Source of the DNA: Talinum fruticosum
Lineage: Eukaryota; Streptophyta; Magnoliopsida; Caryophyllales; Talinaceae
Length of the DNA stretch: 64,000 bases
NCBI GenBank assembly: GCA_021018815.1
Contig: JAITYX010000012.1
Span: forward strand, 1,736,001 to 1,800,000
Reading direction: 5' to 3'
The translations under genes and the position numbers were made by a program. The notes under the pieces were generated by a model. It saw only the letters and a list, made by a program, of their open reading frames with translations, was not told the origin of the DNA and searched no databases. Shown here piece after piece: positions 32,331-44,109 of this stretch. Every line of letters starts with the position of its first letter. Positions within the stretch are counted from its first letter, which is position 1.

Positions 32331-33595
32331 TGATGTATAGTGGCGGAAGCAAAGAAAAAGAAGGGAAAACCGCAACAAACACAACCAGGCAGAACAGGGC
32401 CTGATTGCGCAGTCTTGGCAGATCGGGAAATGGAGGGGTAAATGTGCTTGGATTTGGATGAAACTTGGAGGGGAGTGAGGTAACTGATGAAGGAAGGCTG
32501 TGACCAAGTTTCGTGAATTTTGGATAAGGGGAACTACCTGAACAAATAGCCAGAAGTTGATGCTACCGGCTGGATGTACAGATTGACAACCTTTGTTTGG
32601 TTTTGATGTGGAGGACGGAGGAGTTCTTGGATGCAGCTGAAATTCGGTGGAATGGAAGTAGATGGACTGGAAAGAAGGTGGTTAAAATTTGGATAAAAAT
32701 GGCTGAGTAGATTGTGAGTTATGGGATGGCAAAGTCGCTGGACAGTACCTTGACCCGGGCTCGGATACGTAAACACCACCGAGTGAATCAAGGGGCGCTC
32801 TTAAGTGGTCCGGATACAGCAACACCACCGCGACTCAAGAGACTCAAAGGACACCACCGTGAGGCCAAGCACGGATACAGCTTTGAGGATTCAAAGGGTT
32901 GAGAAATCCATCTCAAAGAGCAAAGCTCAAATTCATATATTCATCAAAAAGTGTTTTTACAATGAAGCATATGAGCTGAATATATAATGCCTTGCCTTGG
33001 CATTTTACATAACCGAAACTATGCTGAAAATAATGAAAAATTGGAAATGAAACTAATTAGATTTTTCCCCTCCTCCAAGCTAAGCTAGAGTAAATCCTAA
33101 CCAAGTATTTCAAAATTGGGAACATGTGGCCTAGGCTTGTTTTCCCCTTCTTCAAGCTTCTTGATTCTTTGATGCTTCTAGAATGCCTTGTCATCATTTT
33201 CCTTTGTTGCTCCTTAACCGGCCAAGGTTTACCTCATGTAGATATGGACCGTCTTCATTCAAGCATCATCTGATTTATGTACTTAAGCATAAAATGGCAA
33301 TGTTCCTTGGTTTGACTTGACCATGCACACTTGCTTTACCTTGGAGGTTTTTGGTGGCTAACTTCAACTATCCTTCTTGGCTAAATTAATAACCAATTAT
33401 TTATGAACAAAATCATGAAACTCCATGCTCTGGAATTGTCACCCTCCGGGGTCCATGAGCACCATCCGGTTGTGCTGCAAGCTTTTACCCTTAATCATGA
33501 AATAATCAAGCATTTCCGGTTGGACCCCAAACATACAAGGTTTCTCAAAATGAATATCATTCAGCTCAAAACATAAGGCTGTCCACTTTCCATCA
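32331..33595 (-). mobile_element. Solo LTR D of the pol-less family
   Basis: 1265 bp from TGATGTATAG to CATCA, with target duplication TTTTC at 32326-32330 and 33596-33600. The sequence is like the A/B LTRs (GGCGGAAGCAAAGAAAAAG, ACACCACCGAGTGAATCAAG). No internal sequence is present, so LTR-LTR recombination removed it. It sits in the copia relic. Confidence 0.95.
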
Positions 33596-33600
33596 TTTTC

Positions 33601-34335
33601 TGATCTTAAGTTTTAAAACTAACTCTTGAGACTTATTGAGCTTTTGTTTCAATTGCTTACTCTCTATTCCGAGGCACTCGGACTCGGTCTCATTATCTTG
33701 TGTACTTGGTCTCAAGCACCTTTAGGTTCCGTGTCAATTTTTCTAAATCAGTTTTCCATGAAGTGTTCTCGGCATTAAGAAACTTTAGTTGTTTAAATTC
33801 GGATGATTCAGAATCAGATTTCTCGTCCAAGATAAAAATATATCTAGCATGATCATGCTTGGAGAGCTTGAGAATGTAATTGATTACCTCCTTAGGATTT
33901 ATTTCCTCTTATTCTAATGCATCACTTTCTAACTCAAATCCAACTTCTATGTCCGATAGGGCCATTAGACACTTTGATTCATCATCGGTGTCATCATCTT
34001 CTTCCGACTCATCCTTACTCGAGGTAGCTACCGTAGCCTTGTTCTTCTTTCTGTCCTTCTTTATCTTTGGAAACTCTTTGACTATGTGCTCTTTGCTACC
34101 ACACTCAAAAGCACAAGACTTCTTAGTTAAAGACAAATTTCAAGAGGATGACAATTTACCTTTTCTGTCCTTCTTATAGAAATCTTGCTTAGGCTTCTTC
34201 TACCATGTTTTGTATTTCATCATTTTCTTGAATGCTCGAGCTAGAAGTGTCGTGGGATCTTTTTTAAAATAGGAGGACCTTAGACTCGGACATTGTTCCT
34301 TGAGGCTTTGAGAGCAATGTTTCTTTTGGTGCTAA
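33601..34335 (-). pseudogene. Copia gag fragment
   Basis: The frame 34136-33909 carries a CCHC-like finger CAFECGSKEHIVKEFP (the final Cys is changed to Phe), then the Lys-rich and acidic tail KDESEEDDDTDDESKCLMAL typical of Sirevirus Gag. Upstream in other frames lie IALKAS and YFKKDPTTLLARAFKKM. The tail to 33605 is acidic and coiled-coil-like. The N-terminal half is missing at the TNP2 junction. Confidence 0.75.
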
Positions 34336-34337
34336 CC

Positions 34338-35174
34338 TCAACTACTCGGTCCTTTGACTTTTTCCTTGTCTTTCCCTTTGACGCTTCCACCTTGCATGAC
34401 CACAAAACTTGCATGAATCAAGATTAATGTCCTGTTTGCAGAACAACATGCAACCTTTTCGACAACAATCAATTTTTTGAACATCCATCCCAAGATTTTT
34501 AATGACCTTCTTTGCATGGTGAATGTCACGAGAAACTTCGGTTATCGGGGGACAAATCTCCTTCATAAGTTGAGCAATCTCATTAAAGCAATTTTGAGGC
34601 ATGTTGTAGTCGGACTTGATGCTCAACAGTCTAACGGTGGCGGACAACTCGGTGTGAGTTTCATTTCCTACCCACAAAGGTCGTTATGCAGCCTCAACCA
34701 TATTAAAGAAAGTTTGGGCATTGGTATTTGGAGGCTCACTTGTAGAGCCTTGATTTGAGATCATGACATCCGTGACCATATCATTCATACGATCGATATT
34801 TGATTCTACATCGCCGTAGTTCATATGATTGGATCCACTTTCGTCATTGAATATATTAGAAGTCATACCACCATCTTCATGTAAATGAGGATCTATTTCT
34901 CCATGACTAGTCAAATACCAATAGTTTGGAAGAAAATCATATTGATAAAGGTGTAACTTAACTTCATCGGGATCCTTATACTTCGATTTTTGCATTTGCG
35001 ACATGGACACCTATATTGTTGATTATGTACAAATTGTGATTGACTTCTAGCGTGTGCATCAAACTCCTCAACCCCGTCTAAAAACTCTTGTCTATACCCA
35101 ACTCTACCAGGTAATAACCTACGATACATCCATCTATGATGCATAGGCCCATCCATATATATTCTGATTGACAT
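34338..35174 (-). pseudogene. CACTA TNP2-type transposase, N-terminal part
   Basis: The start ATG is at the complement of 35172-35174. The first frame has a transposase-associated domain with the cysteine motif YRCPCRKCKN. A shifted frame gives DEVKLHLYQYDFLPNYW (the usual V..HL...GF...Y..W element) and an acidic linker. The frame 34677-34342 has ELSATVRLLSIKSDYNMP, IDCCRKGCMLFCKQD and CKFCGHARW, the standard block before the DDE-type Transposase_21 domain. Everything after this is missing, replaced by copia sequence. The gene is truncated and frameshifted. Confidence 0.88.
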
Positions 35175-35780
35175 TTAACAATTTATTAAATTATTAGTTA
35201 GTAATCAATACATGGAGATGTTATGATTACATTTCTTCTATAATGAACATAATATATATAGCCATTATGCATTGAACATATACTTTTCTTATACATAAAT
35301 TTCTTTAATTTCTATATTTTACTCTTAATTATTTATGTCATCATTAAACTAACCGTACCTAATTAGCATAAATAAACTCACACAAATATAATTGATTATA
35401 TTATTTCTACCTAATTAGTATAAAATAACGCACACACAATTATAATTTATAAAATTATTTCAAAATTTACAATAATCATTTCATTTCTAATTTCACACAA
35501 GTAACCACTATTTATTAATAATTTATCAAATGTTCAATAAATTTATAAATAAACCACAAATAATTTCACATATATAAATCACAAATAACATTTACTTCAA
35601 CTTCAACAATAATTTCCAACAAATCTAACCTCACATACTTTAAACAACACAACATCTATATACAAATAACACAATTGCACATTTTTCTTTTCAAATTCAT
35701 TCACAAACATTAATTTGCAGCAAATTATATAAAATATCAATTTGAAGTTAAATTATTGAAAACCCTAAATCTAATAACAA
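35175..35780. other. AT-rich intron-like spacer of the TNP2 gene
   Basis: Strongly AT-rich, no ORF of note. It lies between the TNP2 start and a GC-rich leader exon, so it is probably a 5' intron or leader of the transposase gene. Confidence 0.45.
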
Positions 35781-36038
35781 TCAAGAAAACAATACCTTCA
35801 AACTAGGCGGCGGCGAGACGGGCGGCGGCGACGGCAACCTCCTCCAGGCGGCAGCAGCAGCGGCCCAAGGGGTGGGAGCAACCAAGGAGAACTCACCCGT
35901 CTTTGGCTTTTGGGTTCCTCGAGCGACGGACCAAAGGCGGTGGACGGAAGAGGGGGCAGCCGGGGATGGCAGCGGCGGTCGACCGGCGGCCGGAGGGGGT
36001 TGTGGACGCGTGGTGGTGGGTTGGGCACTCTCGCTCAC
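35781..36038 (-). other. GC-rich Pro/Ala leader exon candidate of the TNP2 CACTA
   Basis: An 85-codon frame from the ATG at 36038 (MSESAQPTTTRPQPPPAAG), rich in Pro and Ala. A donor-like GACGGGTGAGTTC on the minus strand near 35893 suggests it is spliced. It lies between the CACTA terminus and the transposase, as 5' leaders of these elements do. It resembles no protein family I know. Confidence 0.4.
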
Positions 36039-36104
36039 AAAATCGCTCGCACTCCTCTCTCTCTTCGCTTCGGGTCCTTCAATATGGTCGAAAGGCTAGA
36101 TCTG

Positions 36105-36435
36105 AATTTTATTCATCGATAGCGACAAAACAATGACGGATCTGTTCAGTCGCTATCGACTAAATTAATTTAATTATACTTTTTTTTGTTTTTTCTAGAT
36201 CTAAAAATTCTAAATACCCCAGCTATGGCTTAGTGACGGAATATTCCGTCGCTAACCGCTTCAATGACGATGAATAGCGACGGATATTTCCATCGCTAAT
36301 TCCAAATTAGCGACGGATACCTTTTACCGTCGCTAATTCGTCTCTGTCTCGACACGATTGCTGGTTTTTGTCGGTTTCCGTCGCTGTTTAGCGACATAAT
36401 TGTATCCGTTGCTAATTAAAAATTTTGTAGTAGTG
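36105..36435. mobile_element. CACTA terminal and subterminal region
   Basis: The terminus TTTTGTAGTAGTG ends at 36435. Inside it, TAGCGACGGA-type words recur in both orientations about a dozen times between 36115 and 36415. These are presumed transposase-binding repeats. TNP2 reads away from this end on the minus strand, so it is the 5' end of the second CACTA. The opposite terminus was not found. Confidence 0.82.
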
Positions 36436-36917
36436 AAAACCGAGCCGGAAAATGAGAAGATTGAACCGAATAGAACCGGATCCCACGGTTGGGGGTGCGG
36501 ATCATAGGGCATCATTCCGGGGTCTTGAGCTCCTTCCATGATGAAATGGGATTAGTCATGAGTATCATCGCATACATTTCATTTGTTTCACATTCTTTAT
36601 GTGCATCCAAATAAAAAGCATTCTTAGTCTCATCGGGTCTCGTGCTTAAGAACTTTCCTCCCAAAAGTGGTATTCTTTCACATAGTCCTAAGCATCATCC
36701 TTTAGGTTGTAGAATATAGACGTCTACTGCAGTTGAGTATCGTTGGAATCTAAGATCCAAAAGGTTAGAACGCCTCAAAAGGAGTCCCATACATCTTTTC
36801 CCGCTCCGCACCACATGTTCTCCACGGTCTACACAAGTGCGACATACTTTTGTGCAAATCATACCGGTTCGGTCTATTTTTCGTCATAGGACGAGTACCT
36901 AAAAAGAACTCCCTCCA

Positions 36918-37079
36918 ATGGATGGAACACCAGAACAATCCCCTATTCTTGCTTTGCTCAATGAGAACGTAGCCAAAATGGAAGCTATGGTTGAGGCTCG
37001 GGATAAGAAAAGAAACTCCATAGAAGGCGATCTTAAGGCTATCCTAAAAGCTATTGAGGATAGTAAGAGAGATGGGTAA
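36918..37079 (+). pseudogene. Tat gag, N-terminal fragment
   Basis: A 53-codon frame beginning at ATG 36918 (MDGTPEQSPILALLNENVAK) that ends at a TAA near 37077. It contains a short amphipathic helix, as at the start of many Tat Gag proteins. The next part of gag follows in other frames. Confidence 0.5.
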
Positions 37080-37818
37080 GAAGTATGATTAGGAAGAGAA
37101 GTAGGTCCTCCACCTCCACCTAGGCCATCTCCTCCAGGCGAGTCCCAAGCATGAATTCAAGCTTGATCCACGTATAGATCGAGATAGAACAAATATTAAA
37201 AGAGTCATCACAATGTTCGGTAATCACTACTTTGACCATAAGGGATTCACTTCGATCCCTAAAGGAAAATTACCCCATAAGTTCACCACGCCCGATATCA
37301 AGTTTCTTGGTTTCAAGAACAAACTCGAGAGTATATTCCGTAATGGTCGACTCCATCTTCCTAAGGCCGCTCGAAACCAAGCAACAATAAGAATCCTTTC
37401 AACCGTACCTTAGCTATTTTCTCCGAACCCATTCCAGGTCGAGTGGGACCCATCTGTCCTCATTGAAGACATCGATGAGTCCAAACCACTTCTTAACTTG
37501 CCTCCTTTAGACCACTGAAGTCCATGGATTGTGGGTAAGTGATGAAGAAAACGTGTACGAAACTAAAGATAATAGTGATGACGACAACGACTTCTAAGGC
37601 ACACCACCATTAGAAGAAGAAGACTTTTGGGGAGAATCGAAGGTCCGAAATCCAATTCCTTACTAGATTTGGACGGCATAATGCACCTATGGTCCGCAAT
37701 GCGATTCAGGAAGCCCCGAACGAGCCTCGAAGTCGCTAAAGAAGAAGACCTAATCCCGAAACAGACTTCGAAGTTAATAGTTGACACCTCTATCCGGCAA
37801 CTCATATTTTCTTCCTAG
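37080..37818 (+). pseudogene. Tat gag, first copy
   Basis: Broken frames including 37213-37413 (FGNHYFDHKGFTSIPKGKLP, KFTTPDIKF). The segment ends abruptly where an LTR fragment starts. A second copy of the same sequence follows at 38041-39247. Large parts between FTTPDIKF and NKLESIFRNGRLHLP are missing in this copy. Confidence 0.6.
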
Positions 37819-37967
37819 TGTAGGCACCTAAAAATGTCATCCCTTACCTCTTTTAATTTTGTATTTTTATAGTTGGCCCGATGATGAAATCCCGAGTCCT
37901 GTTTGAGAATTTGGATCATAGACTGTGTTCGATGGGTACGACAGAGACCAAGTAAACCATAAAGAAA
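37819..37967 (+). repeat. Tat LTR 5'-end fragment inside gag
   Basis: TGTAGGCACCTAAAAATGTC followed by CCCGATGATGAAATCCCGAGTCCTG-type sequence matches the first 150 bp of the LTR at 55968. It is flanked on both sides by gag sequence. Confidence 0.8.
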
Positions 37968-39247
37968 GATCATATTAGAATGCATTTTTAGAATGATTGG
38001 TATGACAGTCCAAAACATGAATCCCCTAAGCATGAATCCAAACCTCATCCTAATCTACGTGTAGATCAGATTAGAATAGACGTTAAGGGAGTCATCCTTG
38101 TACAGTAATCATTATTTTGATCACAGGAGATTCACTTTAATTCCTAAGGGTAAACTACCTCCAAAGTTTACCATGCAAGATATTAAGTTCAAAGGTTCCG
38201 AGAATCTCCACCATCACATTCGCAACTTCTTTGGAGCAATGACTTTTAAGAACATTCTAGAAGATACTTACCATATCATCTTCCTATGGGATTTTGATAC
38301 TGATGTAATGAAGTGGTACAATACGATCGACCCACGCAAGGTTGCCAACTAGACCGATCCGTGTAAGGAGTTCCCACATAAATACTCATATAACACTAAT
38401 TTGCCAAGTAACTCTTAGATACTTAGAATTAATCAAATAAGGTGAGAAAGAGAGTTTAATGGATTTCCTCAATAGATAGAGAGCAAAGGCTGTCCACATG
38501 GTAGATCGACCCTCCGAAAAGGACCAAGTCGGGATCATCGTGAAAAACCTCCAGTCTAATTACAATTAGCATCTCAAGTTTTTACCTATGATGAACTTTT
38601 CAACCTTTAGAGATGCAAACTTGTTGATAGAAGAAGAGATGTCCACCGTGACCACAAAAGTCCAATACAGGCAATACTAGTAGGGGTGTAGATGTCAATG
38701 TCCCGAACAGGTATACCGACTACACTCCGATTGACACCACCTATACTCAAGCCCTTGATCGTCTATTAGAAAAGGGGAAAATAGAATTGCCACCCATTAG
38801 AGCGAGAATTAGAAACCGCGAAATAGTCCAAAAAGTAGGACGCGGGAAAATTTTGTAAATACCAATGTGCACGAGAACACGATGCCGAATAGTGTTGGGC
38901 ATTCAAGAACAAACTAGAAAACATGTTTCGAAATGGCCAACTCCCTTTTCCCAAGGCTACCCAAAAACTAAGTAATAACAAAAATCCTTTTAGTGGTACC
39001 TTGCCTATTTTCACTGAATCCACTCCAAGTCAGTGGGACCCATCTATCTTTATTCAAGATGTTGATGAGTCCAAACCACTTCTTAACTTGCCTCTTCTAG
39101 ATCCAGAAGTCCATGGGCTGTGAGTAAGTGATGAAGAAGATGTCCACGAAACAAAGAGTGACGAGTGACGATGATGACTTCGGGGCACACTACCCTTATA
39201 AGAAGAAAACTTTTGGGGAGAACATAAAGGTTCAACAATCTAATTCC
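37968..39247 (+). pseudogene. Tat gag, second copy
   Basis: The frame 38098-38352 holds NHYFDHRRFTLIPKGKLPPK, then a gag-like HIRNFFGAMT and DFDTDVMKWYNTID (the family's hydrophobic WY/WF block). Later frames repeat the NKLENMFRNGQLPFPKA and TLPIFTESTPSQWDPSIF segments of the first copy. Solo LTR E interrupts it at 39248 and it resumes at 40519. Many stops. Confidence 0.65.
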
Positions 39248-40518
39248 TGATGTGTAGTGGCGGAAGCAAAGAAAAAGATGGAAAAACCGCAAAACACACA
39301 ACGAGGCGGAATAGGACCTGCAGGTGCGGTTCTGGGGAAAAGGGTGAAAGGAGGGGTAAATGTGCTTGGATTTGGACGAAACTTGGAGGGAGTGAGGTAA
39401 CTGATGAAGGAAGGTTGTGGCCAAGTTTCGTGAATTTTGGGTAAGGGGAACTACTTGAACAGATAGCCAGAAGTTGACGCTGCTGGCTGGATGTACGGAT
39501 TGATACCCTTTGTTTGGTTTTGATGGGGAGGGCGGAGGAGTTCTTGGATGGGGCTAAAATTTGGAGGAATGGAAGTAGATGGACTGGAAGGATTGTGGTT
39601 AAAATTTGGAGTGAAACGACTGGGTGGTTTGTGAGATATGGGATGGTAAAGTCGCTGGATAGAACCTTGACCCGGCTCGGATACGTGAAACACCACCGAG
39701 TGAATCAAGGGGCGCACCTAAGCGGTCCGGATACAGAAACACCACCGGGACTTAAGTGACTCAAAGGACACCACCTAGATGCCAACCTAGGATACAGCTT
39801 TGAGGATTTAGAGGCTCGAGAAATCCATCCCGAAAAAGAGTATAACACTCAAGGTTTGTATATTCATCAAAAAGTGTCTTTACAATGAAGCATATGAGCT
39901 GAATTTATAATGCCTTGCCTTGGCATTTTACATAACCGAAAATCATGCTGAAAATAATGCAAAAACGAAAATGAAACTAATTAGATTCTTTCCTCCTCTC
40001 CAAGTTAAGCTTGGATAAATTCTAGCCAAGTATTTGGGAATTGGGAACATGTGGCTATGGTGCAATTTCCCTTTGCCAAGCTTTCTTCCAACCAACTCCC
40101 ACTATGGTTAGTGCTTCTAGAATGCTCCTTGAAATATGTCTTTGGATGCTTCCCTTAAGTGCATGGACATTCATCTTAGCCCTTGGACCGACCCTTGGTC
40201 ATTATTTATGGACATGGCAAAAATAGTAGCACTTGAAGTAACTCTCGGCCAGGTTCATCCTTGCTCAAGCATGAAAGGACTTTTGGTGACTAACTTGTAA
40301 CTTTACTAACTCTCGTTCATGTCTCCATTGATGAACATTTATTTATAAACAAGAACATAAGGATTTTGATCTCCTTATCTAATCAACCTCCGGGATCCAT
40401 CATCAAAAGGCTTGAAACCATGGATATATCAAATATTCCTGGTTCTTCCTTAATCATGCAAAACTCTTTAGGAGGGATATTTCTTAGCTCAAAATGCTGG
40501 GCAGTCCACTTTCCATCA
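39248..40518 (-). mobile_element. Solo LTR E of the pol-less family
   Basis: 1271 bp from TGATGTGTAG to CATCA with target duplication ATTCC (39243-39247 and 40519-40523). It is inserted in the Tat gag region. The sequence is related to the A and C LTRs in different parts (A-like on the right, C-like around 39780-39850). Confidence 0.95.
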
Positions 40519-40636
40519 ATTCCTTACTAGATCCGGGCGACACAATGCACCCCGGGATCGATAATAGACTCGAGAAGCCCAAAAAGAGCCTCGAAGCTAA
40601 TAAAGAAGAACACCCAATCCTTAAACAACTTTAGAA

Positions 40637-41355
40637 ATTAAAGGCTGATATCTCAATTTGGTAATTAATATCTGCTTCCCGAAACATCGGCAGGCTTTGA
40701 TTAACGCACTTAGCACGATCTAGGTCTATCTTGAAACCACTCCGGAGGAAGTATTAGGATTGTTAATAGTGGGGATGGAACTATTACCTTTCATCAAATG
40801 GATCACCCGGAAGAAGGCGTTGCACATAACAATGCCCTCTACTTAATTATAACTTGCATTAACAAGTTTGTTCCCTTAACTTTGGTAGATAATGGATCAA
40901 CAATGAATGTCTATCCTCGGAGAATCGCCGGAAGGCTAGGAATTAGAAAGCAACAACTCTCTAAATAGACCGCCCATCTTCGAGCTTACGATAATTAAAG
41001 ATCGATATCTCAATTTGGCAATTAATATCTCGCTTCCCAAAAACATAGGCTAGCTTTGATTAACGCACTTAGCAAGATCAAGGTCTCTCCCGAAACCACG
41101 CCGAGGAAGTAGTAGGATTGATTAACAATGGGGATGGAACTATTACCTTTGATCAAAAGGATCTCTCGAAGAAGGCGTTACACCCAACAATGCGCTCTAC
41201 TTAACTATAACTTGCATTAATAAGTTTTTTCCCTTAACTTTGGTAGATAATAGATCGGCAGGTGAATGTCTATCCCTAGAGAATTGCCACAAGGCTAAGA
41301 ATTAAAGAGAAACAACACTCTAAATAGACTATCCATCTTCGAGCTTACGATAATT
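40637..41355 (+). repeat. 356-bp tandem duplication over the Tat protease active site
   Basis: Two copies start at 40637 and 40993 with AATTAAAG...GATATCTCAATTTGG. Each contains the retropepsin segment. The first encodes PLTLVDNGSTMNVYP (Asp codon near 40888-40890), followed by GRLGI. In the second the Gly of DNGS is changed to Arg. Both copies end CATCTTCGAGCTTACGATAATT. Confidence 0.82.
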
Positions 41356-41378
41356 CTAAGAGAACAGTTTCGGGAACA

Positions 41379-41840
41379 GTGACCTTGCCAATTAATATAG
41401 GGCCGGTAGAAAGGAACATCGAATTCCAAGTCCTAGATATCCCAGCTACCTTAAATTTACTCCTAATTTTCCCTTGGTTGCATGATCAACAAGTAGCGCC
41501 CTCTACACTACATCGGAGAATTAAAATAATAATCAAAGGTCAAGTTGTAAATATTAAAGGGGATAATCTTTGTGCTATTATCCCCTCCAAAGAGTCTTTG
41601 GTTGAGATCGAGCATGATGACAATGACAAGGAACTCTACAGATTCAAGACTATTACCGCTCTAGACAGGGATGAAGCACCCTTTAACTTCAATCCTTATG
41701 GTCCTAGCATCCATTCGATGCTTAGGAAGAAGGGGTACTTTCCAGGTCTTGTTGTAGGTCGCAGGGCATACCACCCTATCTTTCCACCCCTTGAGCCCAC
41801 TAGCAACAACTTTGGGCTAGGTTATCAACCTACTCGTTAA
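41379..41840 (+). CDS. Tat protease C-terminal part, remnant ORF
   Basis: A 153-codon open frame with GPVERNIEFQVLDIPATLNL and a decayed LLG.PWLH motif (LLIFPWLHDQ), then GQVVNIKG. This is the usual second half of Tat-type proteases, followed by the linker to RT. The linker continues in broken frames to about 42590 with no recognisable domain. Probably untranslated today. Confidence 0.75.
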   Translation: MTLPINIGPVERNIEFQVLDIPATLNLLLIFPWLHDQQVAPSTLHRRIKIIIKGQVVNIKGDNLCAIIPSKESLVEIEHDDNDKELYRFKTITALDRDEAPFNFNPYGPSIHSMLRKKGYFPGLVVGRRAYHPIFPPLEPTSNNFGLGYQPTR

Positions 41841-42597
41841 TGAAATAGCCCAAGCCAAGTGGGAAGTTCAGGCTAAGAGGACTACACCTCACACAGTCCG
41901 CTCTATCAAGCCCTTTCCTCATACTCCGAATGGGAAATTCCTAAAAGAAGGAGATGATTTTCCTTATTATGGTTTTCCTGAGCTCTGCTATATTAAGGAA
42001 AAGTGCATCCTAGTATCAAGTTTAGAGGTTTTCAATGACTCGCTATATACGGGAGAAGGAGGCACCCTACCCCTTGAAGAGGGACAGTCCATACTGGATC
42101 GAACCGCTCTTGCTAGGAATAATCTTTTCGGTCTTATGTTCGGACAAGAGAAAAACTTCGAGGGGAATTCGGTCTCGATCATCGTCACAAGCCATGTCGC
42201 ACCCGCAGCTTAATCCGTCCAAGTTCATCATCCATATCGATAATGAAGGCTTCAAGCACATTACTTGGATTGATGCCGAAGAGGGCTAGGAATTCGCCAT
42301 CGGCTTAGGAGCATATCCCTTTCCCGAGTCCAATACTAAGGCTCTTTCCTTTGTTATTTCTAGTTCTCGTCTCTAATTCCTTTATCCCCGATTCCGTATC
42401 TTCGCTTTTGAGTCCGATGTACTTATTTCCTGTTTCAATAAAGTGAATCTTTCTACTTACTCTTGGCCTCCTCTTGCTTTTAATTGTATTGCCCCTAATG
42501 ATGAACAAGAAATCCTTAAAAAATTAATAAAACTCGTGAAAGATCATGAAAGTCGCTCACCAATAATACAGAAACAATAATAGTTAATCTAGGATCG

Positions 42598-43493
42598 GTG
42601 GATCAACCTCGGGAGGTAAAGATTAGGAAAATGTCTGGATCCGGAAGAGCGAAGCAATTCACTTTGCTCCTTATAGAGTTCATGGATGTCTTTGCATGGT
42701 CATATAAAGATATGTCGGGGATAGATCCAAGTATGGTGGAACATAAAATTGCACTTTACGAAGACGCTAAGCCTCGTTAAGCAAAAATTGAGAAGGACGA
42801 AACCTAAATGGGCTTTGAAGATCAAGGAAAAAGTCCCTAAGCGAGTTAGAGGCTGGCTTCATGAAGGTAGTTCACTATCCTTCATGGGTAGCAAATATAA
42901 TACCGAGCTGCGAAGAAGGACGGCGAGGTCCGCATGTGCGTCGACTTCAGAGATTTGAATAAAGCGAGCCCTAAGGATGATTGCCCACTACCTCATATCG
43001 GCATCCTTGTAGATAACATAACGGGTCATGCCTTACTTTCGTTTATGGACGGGTATGCTCGGGTACAACCAGGTGAAGATGGTTGAAGAAGACATGGAAA
43101 AGACGACCTTTAACACTCAATGGGGACGTATTATTACGTGGTGATGCCATTTGGGCTAAAAATGTCGGTGCAACATACCAAAGGATGACTACAACCTTGT
43201 TGCATGACATGATCTATAAAGAAGCCAAAGTTTATATGGACAACATGATCATAAAGTCCAAAGACAGGACAGGGCACCTACCTACCTTAAGAAAATTCTT
43301 CCGGAGACTCGTAAAGTACAACATGCGCCTCAATCCTCAAAAGTGTGCCTTTGGGGTAACCTTAGGCAAACTGTTAGGATATGTTATCGATCTTAGAGGA
43401 ATTAAAGTTCATCCATCCAAGATCAAAGCTATTCATGAGATTCCACCGCCAAATATAGAGAAGGAAATACAAGGTTTCCTAGGACGTTTATAG
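42598..43493 (+). pseudogene. Tat reverse transcriptase
   Basis: Three frames together cover the RT: FMDVFAWSYKDMSGIDPSMV (42598-42780), then KQKLRRTKPKWALKI, then MCVDFRDLNKASPKDDCPLP (near 42935-42995), LLSFMDGYA, and the frame 43083-43493 with NVGATYQRMTTTLLHDMI. The catalytic motif Y-V-D-D reads YMDN (complete motif YMDNMIIKSK), so the second metal-binding Asp is lost. The C-terminal part (LNPQKCAFGV..GKLLGYV) is intact. Frameshifts and the motif change make it inactive. Confidence 0.9.
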
Positions 43494-43551
43494 TATATCG
43501 GTCATTTCATATCAAATTTGACTATGGTCTCGTGAACCTATTTTCAAGAAG

Positions 43552-44014
43552 TTGAAGAAAGGATCTGAGCCCATTTTGGATGCCGAGTGCAAACAAGCAT
43601 TTAAGAAGGTTAAGGAATACCTAGCTAACCCTCTAGTGATAGTTCCACCCCAACTAGGGAAACCTTTACTTACGTACATCACCACAACAAAGACAGACTA
43701 TGGGTGCCATGCTAGTTCAACGAGACGGGAAGGAAGAACGGGCAATTTATTACCTAAGCAAGAAATTCCTTGATTATAAGAATAGATACACGCCATTAGA
43801 GAAGACATCGTTGGCATTAGTCCGGGCTACCAAGAAGCTCAAGCATTACATGTTAGCCCATACGGTACATGTGGTAGCAACTATGGATCCCATTAAGTAT
43901 ATACTTGAGCAACCAACCATCAGCAAGCAAGATAGCGAGATAGATCGTCATGCTTTAGAATTCAAACTCAAGTATGTCCCTCAAAAAGTGATCAAAGGAA
44001 GGATAATGTCATAA
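43552..44014 (+). pseudogene. Tat connection and RNase H region
   Basis: Two overlapping frames: EPILDAECKQAFKKVKEYLA (43552-43773) and MGAMLVQRDGKEERAIYYLS (43700-44014), then TPLEKTSLALVRATKKLKHY and KYILEQP. This is the RNase H-like domain after RT in Ty3/gypsy. The frame change lies near 43700. Confidence 0.85.
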
Positions 44015-44109
44015 TTCCTAGCTGATTTGGTTACAACCGAATCACAACCCGAACACCTTGACTTTCAAGACGAAAATATATTACAAGTTGAGGTGGACGT
44101 TTAGACAAT

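Larger units (their letters stand above)
29576..34335 (-). mobile_element. Decayed Ty1/copia element (Sirevirus-like)
   Basis: Copia domains occur in the correct order on the minus strand: gag with CCHC-like finger (34136-33909), protease DSG (31890-31881), GAG-pre-integrase and integrase (31545-30950), and RT (29844-29641). The whole is broken by many stops and frameshifts. Solo LTR D interrupts it between gag and protease. The finger and the pre-integrase sequence (WQHRLGHISMHTIKKL) are like the Sirevirus/Maximus lineage. RNase H and clear LTRs are missing. The right edge meets the TNP2 remnant of another transposon near 34335, probably through deletion. Confidence 0.82.
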
